A DNA stretch of 64,000 nt, from positions 88,020,566 to 88,084,565 of the forward strand of contig NC_039359.1 in NCBI RefSeq assembly GCF_003573695.1. Direction: 5' to 3'. Below are positions 33,818-47,300 of this stretch, piece by piece; position 1 is the stretch's first letter, and each line of letters begins with the position of its first letter. This DNA comes from Papaver somniferum (Eukaryota; Streptophyta; Magnoliopsida; Ranunculales; Papaveraceae). The position numbers were made by a program, and so were the translations under genes. The notes beneath the pieces were generated by a model, which saw nothing but the letters and a program-made list of their open reading frames with translations, did no database searches and was not told the DNA's origin.

Positions 33818-36353
33818 TGTTAGAGCACTGCTCAGTCGAACTCGCAAGCGTTGCTATCTCAAGCTTGTTTGGCAAGTTTAGGTGATCAAAACTACAAGTC
33901 TTGATTTCTAGCCTACTTATAGCTATGTCTCGGATTAGGATAGAATGTGTAGTTAAGCTTTAGACTTCACGGCGTTTATCGATTGAAGACGAAGATCTAC
34001 TGAGGAGAGCTTGGAGGAACTTCATCAACAAAAGGTATGTGGAGACTAAAAATTATCTATCACTCAGAAGTCTATTCTATTATATTTCTTATTGAGACTA
34101 AGTCGTATAGCTATATATACTTTTACATTATACACATTTGATATTTCGAGCTGAGTTTAACTCGCCTATATCTTTCTCAAAATATGTGTTGGAAGATTTT
34201 TGTTTTATCTACGTTCATCATTATTCTTGACGAGTTTAGTTGGAAAATAGTTTACTTGTTGGAAACTAAATAATAAGTCAAAAGATGATCATGTGAAAAT
34301 TTTCTTGAAACATCTTACATGATATGTGTGAGACAGTCATTTGATGTCGACTCGGAATGTTTCATATTGATCATTCGATCACTTGAAAATTACTTATAAG
34401 CTTATAGTTTGTGTGAGACAGCTATTGTCGTCTTCTAAGGATGTTTCAATGATTGAAATGAGAGTTTAGAACAATTAACCATTGTCTGGATATAGCATAG
34501 TATGCATACTAGTATGCAAACTGTTGTGGTATGATCCAGGTCCGGAAACCAAGTTTACATACCAGTATGCGAACGGTTTTAACTGTTAAAGTCCGGGAAC
34601 CAAGTTTGCATACCAGTATGCGAACGTTTCTACCTGAGTTAGGTCCGAAACGACAGTATGCATACCGGTTTGCGAACTGTCGGACAAGACCAAAGTCCGA
34701 AACTTAAGTTTGCGTACCCGTTTGCAAACTAAGTTGGTTCAAGTTATAAAATCGGTTAAGTATGATTTCATACTCATGAACAAATACATTTAAATTAAGG
34801 AAAGCAATTTTTGCAAACCGTGGCTTAATGTTCATGAATTCATTCTCTTGAATCAATCCGACTTTGTTTCAATTGTGTCTTGTATATTTTTATGAGAATA
34901 TAAACAATTGAACAACTTTATGAGTAACACAATTAGATTCATTTGATTATCATTTGATCCAGAAGTGTTAGATGAATGTGTTAATACAAAAGTGTTCATA
35001 TGGCTAACTTCAGTTAACTACTGTTGAGCCAACTCAATATACACGTTTAGGTATGGTTACCCATATCTAAATGAAGGTATATTTCATTTGTGTTTAACAA
35101 GCTAAGACCATCTAACGGTGGATATTTTTCTTTGGATTTAAGCAAACTTAGATTGAATCTTAAATCAGGTTTTCATATAACAGTGAATATTGACTGCTTT
35201 GTTTCTAAGCTATCAAACCCTGATTTGAAGACTATATAAGAGATAACTCTAGCAACTGGGAAACCTAATCCCTACACCTCCTATGTGATACTATCTGCAC
35301 ACTATAGTCGATTCTCCTTTAACCTAGGTTTTTCCTAAAACCATTATAAGTTAACGATTTGAAAACTTCATTGGATTCTGAAGCCAGACCCAACTATTTT
35401 CTCTATAGTTGTGTGTTCTGATCTTACTTGTTCTATCGTATTGAGTATTATCTTGTCTAAGATTGGCTCGAGATTCATCTCTGATAGGTAAGATGTAAAA
35501 AGTAATCACAAATCTCTTCGTCTCATTCTTTGTGATTCCACAATAACTTGTTCTACTACCATATAGTTAGGTTATTGTGAGGTGATTGATATTTCTAGGT
35601 TGTTCTTCGGGAATATAAGACCGGATTATCAATTGGTTCCTGTTCACCTTGATTTATCAAAAGACGAAACAAAAACTTCATAGGTATTTCTGTGGGAGAC
35701 AGATTTATCTATCAGAATAAACTTTTCTGTGGGAGATAGATTTGTTTATAAAGTCTTCGACTTTGGGTCGTAGCAACTCTTAGTTGTGGGTGAGATCAGC
35801 AAAGGGAATCAAGTGTGTAGAGTCCTGATGGGATTCAGAGGCGTAAGGAACGCGACGGTACCTTAATTAGTATGAGACTTGGTTAGGGCTCAACTACATT
35901 CCAGTTTGAAGTTAACTTGTAGTAGACTAGTGTCTGTAGCGGATTAATACAGTGTGGTATTCAAATCTAGACTAGGTCCCGAGGTTTTTCTGCATTTGCG
36001 GTTTCCTCATTAGCAAAACTTCCGGTGTCTATGTTTTTTATTTTCCGCATTATATTCGTTTATATAATTGAAATATCACAGGTTGTGTGTAGTTCAATCA
36101 ATTGGTAAATCCAACCTTTGGTTGTTGATTGAAATTGATTGACACTTGAACATTGGTCTTTGGTACCGTTCAAGTTATTTCTTATATCAATCAGGATCAC
36201 ATATCTCTATTTGTTCGATTGCAGATTGTATTGAGAAATTGAGATATAACTCATGGATATATTTTCTTGATTCTCTTGGAATTATATTGGAGTTAGTCCA
36301 TACATATTGCTGAAAAAAATATTGGGTGTGGTTGTTAGACCCCCGATTTTTCA
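33818..36353 (+). mobile_element. Family-B solo LTR, 2.5 kb
   Basis: It starts TGTTAGAGCACTGCTC and ends GATTTTTCA, matching the LTRs of the element at 44321-52618 in full. No interior follows: the next bases continue the family-A interior. The flanking 5-mers are AAATA and GAATA, one mismatch from a 5-bp duplication. It is on the opposite strand to its host element, so it inserted later and was reduced by LTR-LTR recombination. Confidence 0.82.
34497..34740. repeat. Array of GCATACCAGTATGC dyad motifs in family-B LTR
   Basis: Five units about 55 bp apart: GCATACTAGTATGC (a perfect 14-bp palindrome, about 34504), then variants GCATACCAGTATGCGAACG, GCATACCGGTTTGCGAAC and GCGTACCCGTTTGCAAAC. 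Most are preceded by an AAGTCCGGGAACCAAG-like spacer. Equivalent arrays lie at about 46118-46350 and 52250-52480. Their position in the U3 region fits a regulatory array. Confidence 0.8.
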
Positions 36354-37305
36354 GAATATTTCTTTATTTATAACCTTCGAGGGTTCACGAATTTCTTTAC
36401 ATCTAATAAACAGAACTTCCTTTTAGAACATACACTTCCCTAAAAAAAAAACTTTCCTTAGACAGAGCTTTATTTGAACTCATATTGTCTAGTTGAGACT
36501 CTGTAATATCTTTTAGTGAGATTTAATCTGCAACAAAAGTACATACTGGTGTTTGATACTGCAATAACCTTTTCCAGGAGTGTGACTCGACTTTTTGAGG
36601 TCTTCAAAATTTTAAGCAAAATATTTTTCATAAGAAATATTTTCAAGAGTTTATTCAGACAATTTTACCCTCTTTTAGTTCATGGTTCTCACCCAAGGGA
36701 AGATGAGAACAACCAAAAGGTCAATGCGGAAAAGAAACTCTCCCATTGTGTGATGGATTATGAGGTTTTACAAAGAAAAAAAATTCCTTGATATATGAGA
36801 ATTCTTACTCTTCTTCTGAAATAAGGGATTAACAGAAAATGAATTACCTGAAGATATTAAGGTCTTCCTGTTTCTCAGCTTATTTCTTAATCCTTTGATA
36901 GATCTATGAAGCTCATGAAAAATTGAGTTCATTTCCTTTGATAGAGATATCTCTTTCATTTTATGAGATTTCTTCCTTTTCCAAAATTGAGTAGTTTGAA
37001 AACAAAGATTTCTTTGATCTCCGATTCTAAAAACACATGATCATCTGTTGATTCAATTCCTTGCAAAAGGTACATTGAGAAAGAGGTTTCATATCCTTAC
37101 AGATGATCTGGTATTCTTCACGACTTTTGATGAAGTAATTTGGCCAGTATATGTTTTTAGAGGAAATGTGTTGACTGCTCTTTTTGTGAGAATTAAGATC
37201 ATGAATAAGTTTGTTAGTCCTTATTTGCTCCTTTCTCAATTTTTCAACTTCATGTGCTATTAACCTTTTTGAACATAAGTTCTTTTCCCAGTTAAATATT
37301 ATTCT
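36354..37305 (-). other. Family-A interior with short Lys/Ser-rich frames
   Basis: No recognised domain. Minus-strand frames at 37027-37239 and 36768-36959 are charged; the latter (MKEISLSKEMNSIFHELHRS) has coiled-coil character and may correspond to the coiled-coil frame near 50091 of the family-B element. Stops separate them. Confidence 0.4.
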
Positions 37306-38440
37306 TTAGTGAATGAGAATTTGTTTTTTTTGAAGAAAGAAGATTTCCCGCATGGAACATTTAGAAAAATTGAGACCTGGAATATGATCATCAACAAAAA
37401 ATATAAGAAGCTCAGCCTTAAGAGATAAGTCATCTTCAAGACAATAGTTTAGAGTGTCCATAAAGGCTTTGGATTTCTTACAGTAATCCTTGTTAGGACA
37501 TACATGGAAGTGATATCCACGACCAAGACATTTGGCACAGAGAGTGGTGTCAGGATTGTTTCCAACCTTTTTGTCACTCGAACTCCTTGTTTGAGAAGAA
37601 TTATTAAGAGATCTTCTTTTTCTCCGTCTAAGAGTTTTTTTAATCTGTTGAAAAAATAGTGACAGAGTAGAACTTAAGATATTCTCATCTTCTTTGAAAA
37701 TTTGTTCAGGACACAGGGTAACAAGGGCATCATTTATAGCATAATTTCTAGAATTTGGATGATTATCTTGTCTTCTTTGTTCGAAATCAAAGATCTTTAA
37801 CTTTTCAAAAACGTTACTTCGGGAAATTATAGAAAAATCACTTCCTTCAATGATGGTGTGTTCCTTAGACTCGTAATGAGCTGGTAAAGATCTCAAAATT
37901 TTCATCACAATATCCTGTTCAAGAATAGTCCTTCCTAATTAATTCCAAGAGCTCACTATTTTTGACAATTGTGATTAAATTCCCCAAACAAATCCTCATC
38001 AGCTACATGAAGGTTTTCCCAGTTAGAATTTAGGTTTTGAAGCTGTGCTTCCTTTTCTGTGGAATTCCCTTAAAATACGGTTTCTAAGATATCTCAAGTA
38101 TTTTTTGATCTAGTGCACGTAGACTCATGATGTTGAAGATCTGGGCTTATAGCGTGGGTAATAGCATTTAATCCATCAGAGTTGTGTTTAGCGGCACTGA
38201 TTTCTGTCTCGCTATAATTTTTTATGCCTTTAGGAACTACATTAGCTCCTTCTCAAATCATTGGAGTATTGTGTACTCTTACACAAGAACCTATGTCTGA
38301 AAGTCACGAGCTTGTAAGAAGGAATGCATAACAGTTTTCCACCATAAGTAATTTTTCATCGAAGGATGGTGGCATGTTAATAGATATTGCACTTCTGTCC
38401 ATATTACAGATCGCTTCAAACACAGACTTATTAGGTCTAA
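37306..38440 (-). pseudogene. Family-A gag, Copia-type, frameshifted
   Basis: The open part (37306-37908) begins MMKILRSLPAHYESKEHTII, matching the gag of the plus-strand element (MKILRSLLARYYSKEHAIIE). It contains a basic stretch (LRRRKRRSLNN) and a knuckle-like CAKCLGRGYHFHVC segment whose spacing departs from the usual C-x2-C-x4-H-x4-C. The upstream part (37909-38440) matches the start of gag in scattered frames (an FLQARDFQT block near 38300). Gag forms the virus-like particle that packages retrotransposon RNA. This copy is inactive. Confidence 0.75.
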
Positions 38441-38449
38441 CAGTGTTTT

Positions 38450-38466
38450 CCTGCTCTGATACCAAT
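38450..38466 (-). promoter_or_regulatory. Primer binding site of the family-A element
   Basis: The reverse complement reads ATTGGTATCAGAGCAG, starting one base after the CA end of the LTR. TGGTATCAGAGC is complementary to the 3' end of initiator tRNA-Met, the usual primer of plant Copia elements. Confidence 0.9.
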
Positions 38467-40719
38467 TGAAAACACAAGGTACCAAGTACACACTTAACTT
38501 TTTCGTTCGGCAACCTGTATGGACAAAACCTAATACAATCACAAGCAGACCAACTGAATGATCCTTAATAATATGTATAGAGTTTAGATCTCTAACCTCC
38601 ACTCAATCAGTATGTATATAGACACAAGTTCCATGAACCTGATTGTTTAGCAGAGTACTTGTACGATCTCAAAAATCAATATCCAAGATCAATCTAGTTG
38701 TATCCAAATAATTCAATATGAATTTTTCCAAGTAATTAAACTTGTTATCTATATTTCAAGATACGAATTCTACAAGAAACTAGTCTCGTAATCGATTGCA
38801 ACGTATCTACTAAGATTGAAGACGTACGAACCTGTGCAAATCCAATTATAAAGATAAATAATATAATATGGAAAATAAAAAACACTAGACACCAGAAGTT
38901 TTCTTAACGTGGAAACCGCAATAGCAGAAAAACCTCGGGACCTCGTCCATATTTGAACACCAAATTATATTAAGCCGCTACAGACACTATCCTACTATAA
39001 GACTTCATACTGGGATGTAGTTGAGACCGAATCCACCCTCTAAACGATTTAGTTACAGTCCGTTCCTTACGTCTCTTGAACCTTGCAAGGCTCTACGCAA
39101 TTGATTCCTTAGATAACTTCCTTTACATCCTAAGAGTTGCTTTAATCTAAGTGAAGACTTTTGATACCAATCTTCCTGTAACGTATAAGCCTATTTTATT
39201 TCCATTTAGAACAAAGATCTAGGTAAGAAAATCTTTTTGCAATATACAAAGCTAGCAAATCTCACAAATCCGGAACTTATGACTCCCGAAGAGCAGCCTA
39301 GATTCTTAACCATCTCTCAAGAACAATAAGATTAGTTTTCAGATAAATATCTTAAGGAATCACAAAGTCCGATACGAAGAGAAATTTGCTATTAGTATCT
39401 ATCTTGCCTGAAAGAGATCACGAAAACCTCGATAAAATAAAAGAAAGATCGGGATACACGATCTAATCAAGGTAAAGATAGTCAAACTGGGCTTCACGAA
39501 TCCTCGAAGCAAAGTATTTTAGTCGTAGACCTAATTATGTTTCTCTGAGGAACCTACGTTTACAAAGGACGACTCTATAATCAACTAGGACACAAAGCAG
39601 TGTCAAGGATTGAACTTCCCAGTTGATAGAGCATCTCTATTTATAAATTTTAAAGGATCAGGGGTTACTTAGAATTCAAGCTAAGATAACTTGAGAATCA
39701 AGCAAACACTTTAGGTCTTGAAAATACAATAAAAAAATATACACCAAGAACTGGTTCTAGGACCGTGTATAATGATTTTTCGGTTTGGAAAGTATACCGA
39801 ATAACTAAAGTAATTTGATGTTCGTTTAAACACCTAAAAATTAAATCATGGTGCACACACATAAGTGTTTGAGTGATCAATGAAGTATTAGAAGTGTTTG
39901 AGAGAATTCTAATAATACTAAACATATTTTAAAAATAAGTCTTTAAGCATACACTAAAAGTTAAACTGGGATAGTTGGTATAACGGTTCGTGAACTGTTA
40001 GGCTTGTTCACGAGTCAGGGTGGAAAGGTTCGTGAACCAGGTTCGTCAACCCTATTAGACTTCCAAACTAAGTTGACCACGTTTCGTGAATCAAGTTTGT
40101 TAACCGCTAGCCTTTAAAACCAACTTTCAAATTTCAGTTCAAATCGGTTCCTGAACAGTCCCCACTGAACTTGCAGTTTGTAAACTGGTTCGCCAACCCT
40201 CCTGTATTTTTGAAACTCATATATCTATGGTTTGCGAACTAGTTCGCCAACCTATCCTGAGTAGAAATATTAGTAAGTTCAATGTTTCATTCAGATAAAA
40301 TCATTTGTGTAGGCAATTTTCAATTGATCCACAAATTAATTCACTCAATAAATTGTTTAGAACTAATATTGTTAACGATTGTTGAGCATCTTTGCTGAGA
40401 ATTATATTTCGAGATTTTTAACAAGGCAAGATTGACTCAAAACTTCTTCTTTGTAAATCTACTAGAAGTCATACGACATCGTCTCAAAAAGGTAAAATAA
40501 AATGGTTTAGTCTTCATATACCTAATTCAGAAATTCTCCAAATGTTTTCGTCGATCTTCAGTCTTCAAGGGTGATGTCTGATACTCAACTACCAAATTTT
40601 AACCTAGTCCGAGACTTGACTTAGTAGAATAGAAATCAAGATATAAATTTGATCATCTAACATTGACAACAAGCTTGAGATAATAAAACTTGTAGGTTCA
40701 ACCAAGCAATGCTCTAACA
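38467..40719 (-). repeat. 5' LTR of the family-A element
   Basis: A 2253-bp LTR: TGTTAGAGCATTGCTTGG at 40719, ending GTGTTTTCA at 38467. It is clearly diverged from the 3' LTR copies by many substitutions and indels, indicating an old insertion. Confidence 0.85.
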
Positions 40720-41885
40720 CTAGAAGGTTCACCCATGCCTCTATGAAACTTAGAGGATATGTTTGTGCTCTTTGTCTTGTTGTGACGCAAATGCATGCGG
40801 TATCCCGCAAATAGGATTGTACATGGATCGGATTTTGCTCAACCATAACTGGAACCATGGTACTCGATTTTTAATTTCTAAAACCAAAATCGAGCCATTA
40901 ACAATCGGTTCGGTTCTGGGATGAACCGGCTCGATTTCAGTTTTATCTATCCGGTTATGGATAACTAATTACTCTGTAAATTCCTCAAAATTGATAATTC
41001 AAATTTTTACAAAAATTGAGAATGATCCAACATTAATATGAAAAAAAGGATTGACATATATGACTTTATCATTGTATGAAATTGGATTGATAAGATGGGT
41101 ATTTACACAAAAAAAGATACATTGGGAAGTTAACAAGAACCTGTGCTTTGTATCTACTGCTCCAGTTGCCTTTGTCCAATCGTTCCCTTTGTTCCCTGAT
41201 AAGTATTAGCTACAACAAAACAAAATACCCAAATTCCACAACTCAATTGATTTACCAACAAACATACACATTATATCATTCTAATTCGTTGTTTTTATCA
41301 AAACATCCAACAACATCAATTAGGGTTGAAATGGAAAAAAAAGGGGGAATATATCCATGATAGATTAAAACCTTGGAATCCAAAAGTTTCAAAACTAAAA
41401 ACAAAACAAAACCCAATTCATATTAATTAGAGTATAGTGATAGCAATTTTAAGCCCATTTTTAAACACCCCCTTCCCCAACCCCCAAAAAGAAACTCATT
41501 ATGAAACCCTAAGTTTCAATTTTGTTGAGATTCAAGAAAAAAATGAAGTTTAAGTATGAAAGTAGAAGAGTAATTCATATTTAATTGAGTAATTATCACC
41601 AATTTCTCTAGGTACTCTTTGATTTTTGATCAAAATTTATAAAATAATTAATAATTTTTTTTTGTCTTTGTCACTCTTAGAGGAAGCAGGAGAGAAAGAC
41701 TAAAGAGAATGTGATGTTGTTCGTTGTGCTGATGATAATGGAGAAGAGTGGGATATGATACTGAACTTGAGGGTGGCGGTTCTATAATGGAGGTGATGTT
41801 GTTGCTGCACAAGGAGAAGGAAGATAAGTAAGAACTTATTATATCGAATGAAGACTGTGAAGCAAATAGAAATATGGAAAAGACG
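40720..41885. other. No gene recognised
   Basis: AT-rich intergenic DNA. At 40890-40940 AAATCGAGCC and GGCTCGATTT form an inverted repeat around GGTTCGGTTCTGG, perhaps a MITE remnant. Runs of A/T occur near 41460 and 41660. Confidence 0.5.
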
Positions 41886-42530
41886 TCAGCTAAGGGAATC
41901 AATTCGTAGAGCTTTGCGAGGTTCAAGAGACGTATGGAGCGCGAATATAACTGAATCGCTTGGAGGGTGGATTCGATTTCCACTACATTCCAGTCTGAAG
42001 TCAGATAGTATGTTGGTGACTGTAGCGACTTAATACAGTTTGGTGTTCAAATATGGACGAGGTCCTGCGATTTTTCTGTTATTGCGGTTTCTTCGTTAGC
42101 ATAACTTTTGGTGTCTTGTGTTTTTCATTTTCCGCATTATATTATTTATATTTACACAGGTTTGTACGTATTCAATCTAAGTATATATGTCCACTTAATT
42201 GAAATTGATTACGAGACTAGTTTCTTGTAGAATTCGTATCTTGAAATATATAACAAGTTTATTACTTGGTATAATTCAGATTGAATTATTTGGATATGAC
42301 TAGATTGACATTGGATATTGATTTTTGAGATCGTCCAAGTAGACTGCTTAACAATCAGTTTCACGGACTTCGTCTATATACATGATGATTGAGTAGAGGT
42401 TGGAAATATAAACTCTATATACATATTGTCAAGGATTATTCAATTGGTCTACTTGTAATTTTATTAAGTTTTATCAATACAGGTTGCCGAACAAAAAATT
42501 TGGGTGTCTACTTGGTACCCTGCTTTTTAA
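41886..42530 (+). repeat. Truncated LTR of the A/B superfamily
   Basis: It matches the 3' portion of the family LTRs in plus orientation: AAGGGAATCAA, then a block corresponding to GGATTCGATTTCCACTACAT, CAGTTTGGTGTTCAAATATGG, ATTTTCCGCATTATAT and GGTTGCCGAAC. It ends near GGTACCCTGCTTTTTAA without an intact CA. The 5' part and any interior are missing. Confidence 0.75.
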
Positions 42531-42954
42531 GGTTTACTGTAAAAATAATGGGGGTGGGTTTTCATCGCTTTCCTTCGATCGGTTATCTTCACTGGTGCTC
42601 TTTCCTGTTCAGATTATTTAGTCATCTTTTGAGTTTTTGTTCAGTCCCATTGTTGCTGCTCGCCGTTACTCGGTGCTAAATAAGGCTTCGATCATGCCCC
42701 GTTTTTATGTCGTCTTTATATATTGTTGTAGATATCCACTATGTATTAATTTTTGTACGGTGTTCCTTCAGTGTAAGAAATGTTCCGTTATGTGGCTCCG
42801 ATACTGGGGGAATGAACCAAATGGGATATCTAGAGTCTGAAATCCTTTGGATATGTATCAATTCCGTAGATACAGAGTCATCCATGACTTACTGAGCTAC
42901 TGGCATAAATATTGTAACAACACAGTAAGTTCCATATATCCCATTCAAAAGGAG
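42531..42954. other. No gene recognised
   Basis: Mixed-composition DNA between two opposed LTR fragments. Short frames here show no family features. Confidence 0.5.
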
Positions 42955-43700
42955 AGGGTACCAATTACACCATGAATTTTTTTTTTCTCGGAAACATATA
43001 TGGACAAACTTGATATAATTAGTGGTATAGATCAACATATGAGATCCTGTATTTGAGTTGTAGAACAATTTTACTTGGATGATCTCAAAAATTAATGTCC
43101 AAGAATCAACCTAGTATGTACCCAAACTGTGTACAAACCGAATTCCAACAAGAAAAAGTCTTGTAATATATATTTCAAGAATAAATCTCGTAGGTTTTGT
43201 ATATTTTGAGCTTGAAAAACTGTTCAGTTTGTTTATGTACTACCTGTGATATTTCTATTACAAAGGTAAACAATATAATGTGGAAAAGAAATATCACAAG
43301 ACACCAGAAAATTTGTTAACGGGAAAAATGCAATGTGCGAAAAAACCCGGGACCCAGTCCTAACTTTAACACCATACTATATTGAGCCGCTACAAATGCT
43401 AGCCTACTATCAGACTTCAGACTAGAACATAGTTGAGATTAAATCGACACTACGAGTAATTCAACTCCAGGTATACTCCTTACGTTTCTTGGATCCCGCA
43501 AGACCTTAGCAACACGATTACCATATCTGAAGTCCTTTACATGCCTAAGAGTTGCTTTAACCTAAGTGAATACTTTTTAACTATCGCGCCTCTAACAGAT
43601 AACCTATTTGATTACCTTCAAAAATTTATTCAATCAAGGTAATAAAAATTTGTTTTCTTATGAGAGATCCTCAGGGGAAAAAAGATATCACGCTAAACAT
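42955..43700 (-). repeat. LTR fragment of a third family variant
   Basis: On the minus strand it corresponds to the 3' half of the A/B-type LTRs: GGGTACCAATTACACC at the end, AACCCGGGACCCAGTCC, GAGCCGCTACAAATGCTAGC and TGCCTAAGAGTTGC blocks. It is more diverged from A and B than they are from each other. The U3 part is missing. Confidence 0.7.
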
Positions 43701-44315
43701 AAAACAATTAGGATATATTTCTCTCTTTAAAAGTTATAAAGATGCCTAATCGATTATATTTCATAAGAATAATCTCATGTGGAGTGGTGGACGTTAGTTC
43801 TTGTTTCATGGTAATTCAGTCGATACTTATATACGACAAGATCCATATCTTTTACATCATAATAGGTGGGATTCATTACCTAACTATTCTAGATGGGATG
43901 ATACATGATCTCGATATTTATACGATGAAACAATTCGATATTTAATAGTTTAAGCTAGCAAATGCATTTATTGTCGTTTAGTGATAGTTTTTCATAACGA
44001 AGAATTAATGGAATTTCAATCAACAATATCAATATTCGATGGACGAATGTCATGATATCCAATGCATGAGTAATTTGAAGATTCATCTAGTTCTTATATT
44101 TTTCCTTTACAAATGGGATATCAACTAGAAGAACAAAGTCAATCATCTACAAATAACTTTAATCTTGAAGAAGCTAGTTAATTCGAGTTTTAATATATTC
44201 TTACATTTTTGTTATGACCAATTGAGACAATATCATATGTTTAGCCATATCTAATTTAACAATTGAATTACAATTTTGTAGATTTGATAATTCAATCAGC
44301 TTTGTTCAACAAATC
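43701..44315. other. No gene recognised
   Basis: AT-rich DNA flanking the complete family-B element. Nothing identifiable apart from the target site CATTG at its right edge. Confidence 0.5.
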
Positions 44316-44320
44316 CATTG

Positions 44321-47300
44321 TGTTAGAGCACTGCTCGGTCGAACTCGCAAGCGTTTCTATCTCAAGCTTGTTTGTCAAGTTTAGGTGATCAAAACTATGA
44401 GTCTTGATTTCTAGTTTACTTATAGCTATGTCTCGGATTAGGATAGAATGTGTAGTTGAGATTTAGACTTCACGGCATTCATCGATTGAAGACGAAGATC
44501 TACGGAGGAGAGCTTGGAGGAACTTCATCAACAAAAGGTATGTGGAGACTAAACCTTATGTGATATTTTGACTTGGAGTCACGTAAAAGTGACCAGAGTT
44601 GCGTTTAGGTCACGCCAAAATTTTAATTAGAGTTTGGGTCACGAGACCACGTTTGATCGTCTTGACCATTACATATTTATTTTAAAATAATTTTTATCCT
44701 GCTAACGGTGTTAGTTAAGCGTCAGCATGTGCACTGCACGTGCAACAAGAATAATGTAATTCACGCCAGCTCCACCGCCTTCGCCTTCTCCACTAACAGA
44801 AGAACCCCCATTTCATATGAACCCTAAATCTTCACCATACACTTCAACCACGCAAACTAATTACAATCATGAAATCCGTCAAAATCATTGACTTGAACTT
44901 TACCGTTAACCATTCAATCAACACAAAATCGTTAAAAAAACAAAACAAAATAAAAAAATAATTCTATGAAGAACCCTAATTTTAGGAATTTCTAATTGAA
45001 TCAATATAAATTGCGAAAACTATAATAGGATTCAAATCAAACCCAAATCTGTTCTTCCTTTACGGCAGCAGATTCAATTTTTCCCCTAAAACTATTATCA
45101 GCTCATACCAAAAAGATTCAGTTCACCATTATAATCATATTAAAATTCTCATGATTTCATTCCAATCCAACTTCAATCTTAGCATTATATACAAACCCTA
45201 ACTCATGTTTCACTATAAACTTTACTAACAGATGGAGATCCATATATAGCAGAATCAGGCCAAAATCAAATCCTAAGTCGTGTTTAGAGAAGAGGATTTT
45301 TTTTCTCTTTTGGTTTTGAGTAATTGAGAACGATTTCTTATTATTCCCATTATCAGAGATTTTGTAGATGAACCAATTCACAACTAAAAGAGGATTCAAA
45401 GAGGATTCAAAAACAGACGATAGGAGGAAAAAAAGAAGAGTCGACGGGAAGAGAAAGAGATTAATTTTTAATCTCTGTTGTTGTTGTTTTATGGATGATT
45501 GGTAGCCGTACATGTGACTAACAAATTTTATATGGTTTGGTTGGTAAATAAATCAAAGTCTAATATTTATTTGGTCATTTCAGTACTTAACTAACTTCCT
45601 TAACTGTCAATGCAGTCAACCGTGGTCTCGTGACCCAAACTCTAATTAAAATTTTGGCGTGACCCAAACGCAACTCTGGTCACTTTTATGTGACCCAAAG
45701 TCAAAATATCCCAAAACATATCTATCACTCAGAAGTTTATTCTATTCTATCTCCTATTGAGACTAAGTCGTATAAATATATAGACTTTACATTATACACA
45801 TTTGATATTTCGAGATGAGTTTAACTCGCTTATATCTTTCTCTAAATATGTGTTGGAAGCTTTTTGCTTTAGCTACGTTCATCATTATTCTTGACGAGTT
45901 TAGTTGGAAATGATTTATTTGTTGGAAACTAAAAAATGAGTCAAAAGATGATCATGTGAAAATTTCCTTGAAACATGTATTTCGTATTGATCATTCGATC
46001 AGTTGAAAATCACTTATAAGCTAATAGTTTGTGTGAGACAGCTATTGTCGTCTTCTAAGGATGTTTCAATGATTGAAATGGGAGTTTAGAATAAATAACC
46101 ATTGTCTGGACATAACACAGTATACATACCTGTATGCAAGCTGTAGTGTGATTCAAGTACGGAACCAAGTTTGCATACCAGTATGCGAATGGTTTTAACT
46201 GACAAAGTCCGAGAACCAAGTATGCATACCAGTTTGCGAACGGATTTACCTGAGTTAGGTCTGGGACGACAATATGCATACCCGTTTGCGAACTGTCGGA
46301 CATGACCAATGTCTGGAACTTAAGTTTGCGTACCCGTTTGCAAACTAAGTTGGTTTATATTCTAAAATCGGTTGAATATGATTTCATACTAATGAACAAA
46401 TACATATATAAATTAAGGAATGCAGTCTTTGTAAACCGTAACTTAATGTTCATGAATTGATTCTCTTAAATCAGTCTGATTTTGTTTCAATTGTGTGTTG
46501 TATAATTCTATGAGAATATAAACAATTGAACAACTCTATGAGTAACACAATTAGATTCATTAGATTATCATTTGATCTAGAAGTGTTAGATGAATGAGGT
46601 TAATAGAAAAGTGTTCATATGGATAACTACGGTTAACTGTTTTTGTGCCAACTCAAGATACATGTTTAGGTACGGTTCCCCATATTTAAATGAAGGTATA
46701 TTTCATTTGTGTGTAACAAGCTAAAACCATATAACAATGGAGAGATATTGCTTTGGTTTTAAGCAAACTCAGCTTAAATCTTAAATCAGGTTTTCATCTA
46801 ATGGTGAATATTGATTGCTTTGTTTTTAAAACTATCAAACCCTAGCAACTGGGAAAACTAATTCCCACACCTCATGTGTGATATTAGTTATGTACTAGAG
46901 TCGATTCTCCTTTAACCTAGGTTTTTCCTAAAACCATTATAGGTTAACGACTTAAAGACTTTATTGGTATTCTGAAGCCAGACCCAACTATTTTCTTTGT
47001 AGTTGCATGTTCTGATCTTACTTGTTCTATCGTATTGATTACTATCTTCTATAATATTGGCTCGAGATTTATCTCTGATAGGTAAGATATAAAAATTAAT
47101 CACAAAGCTCTCCGTCTCATTCTTTGCAATTCCACAATAACCTGTTCTACTACCATACAGTTAAGTTATTGTGAGGTGATTGATATTTCTAGGATGTTTT
47201 TCGAGAATATATGCCAAGATTATCAGTTGGTTCCTGTTCACCTTGATTTATCAAAATACAAAACAAAAACTTCGTAGGTATTTCTGTGGGAGATAAATTT

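Larger units (their letters stand above)
26127..40719 (-). mobile_element. Family-A LTR retrotransposon, gag-containing, rearranged
   Basis: In minus-strand order: 5' LTR (40719-38467), primer binding site, degenerate gag (about 38440-37306), an interior with small coiled-coil frames, and 3' LTR (31969-29662, duplicated at 28433-26127). A family-B solo LTR (33818-36353) is inserted in the interior. No protease, integrase or RT was found, so it is non-autonomous or heavily deleted. The CCAGTTACGAACA motif recurs in the interior (about 29220, 29270, 32757, 32807 and 32897). The 5-bp flanks (CGTGC left, CTAGA right) do not match, so the outer LTRs may come from different insertions. Confidence 0.65.

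Noticed and set aside
34497..34740. Regularly spaced palindromic repeats suggesting a CRISPR-like array
   Set aside because: Plant LTR context, degenerate units, similar spacers, and the same array in other LTR copies.
41148..42033. Small ORFs between LTR fragments
   Set aside because: Short, low-complexity or inside an LTR fragment; no start context or family resemblance.
45157..45513. 118-aa minus-strand ORF as a host gene captured by the nested MULE
   Set aside because: Low-complexity hydrophobic and Lys-rich text with no recognised domain; kept only as a possibility in the element entry.
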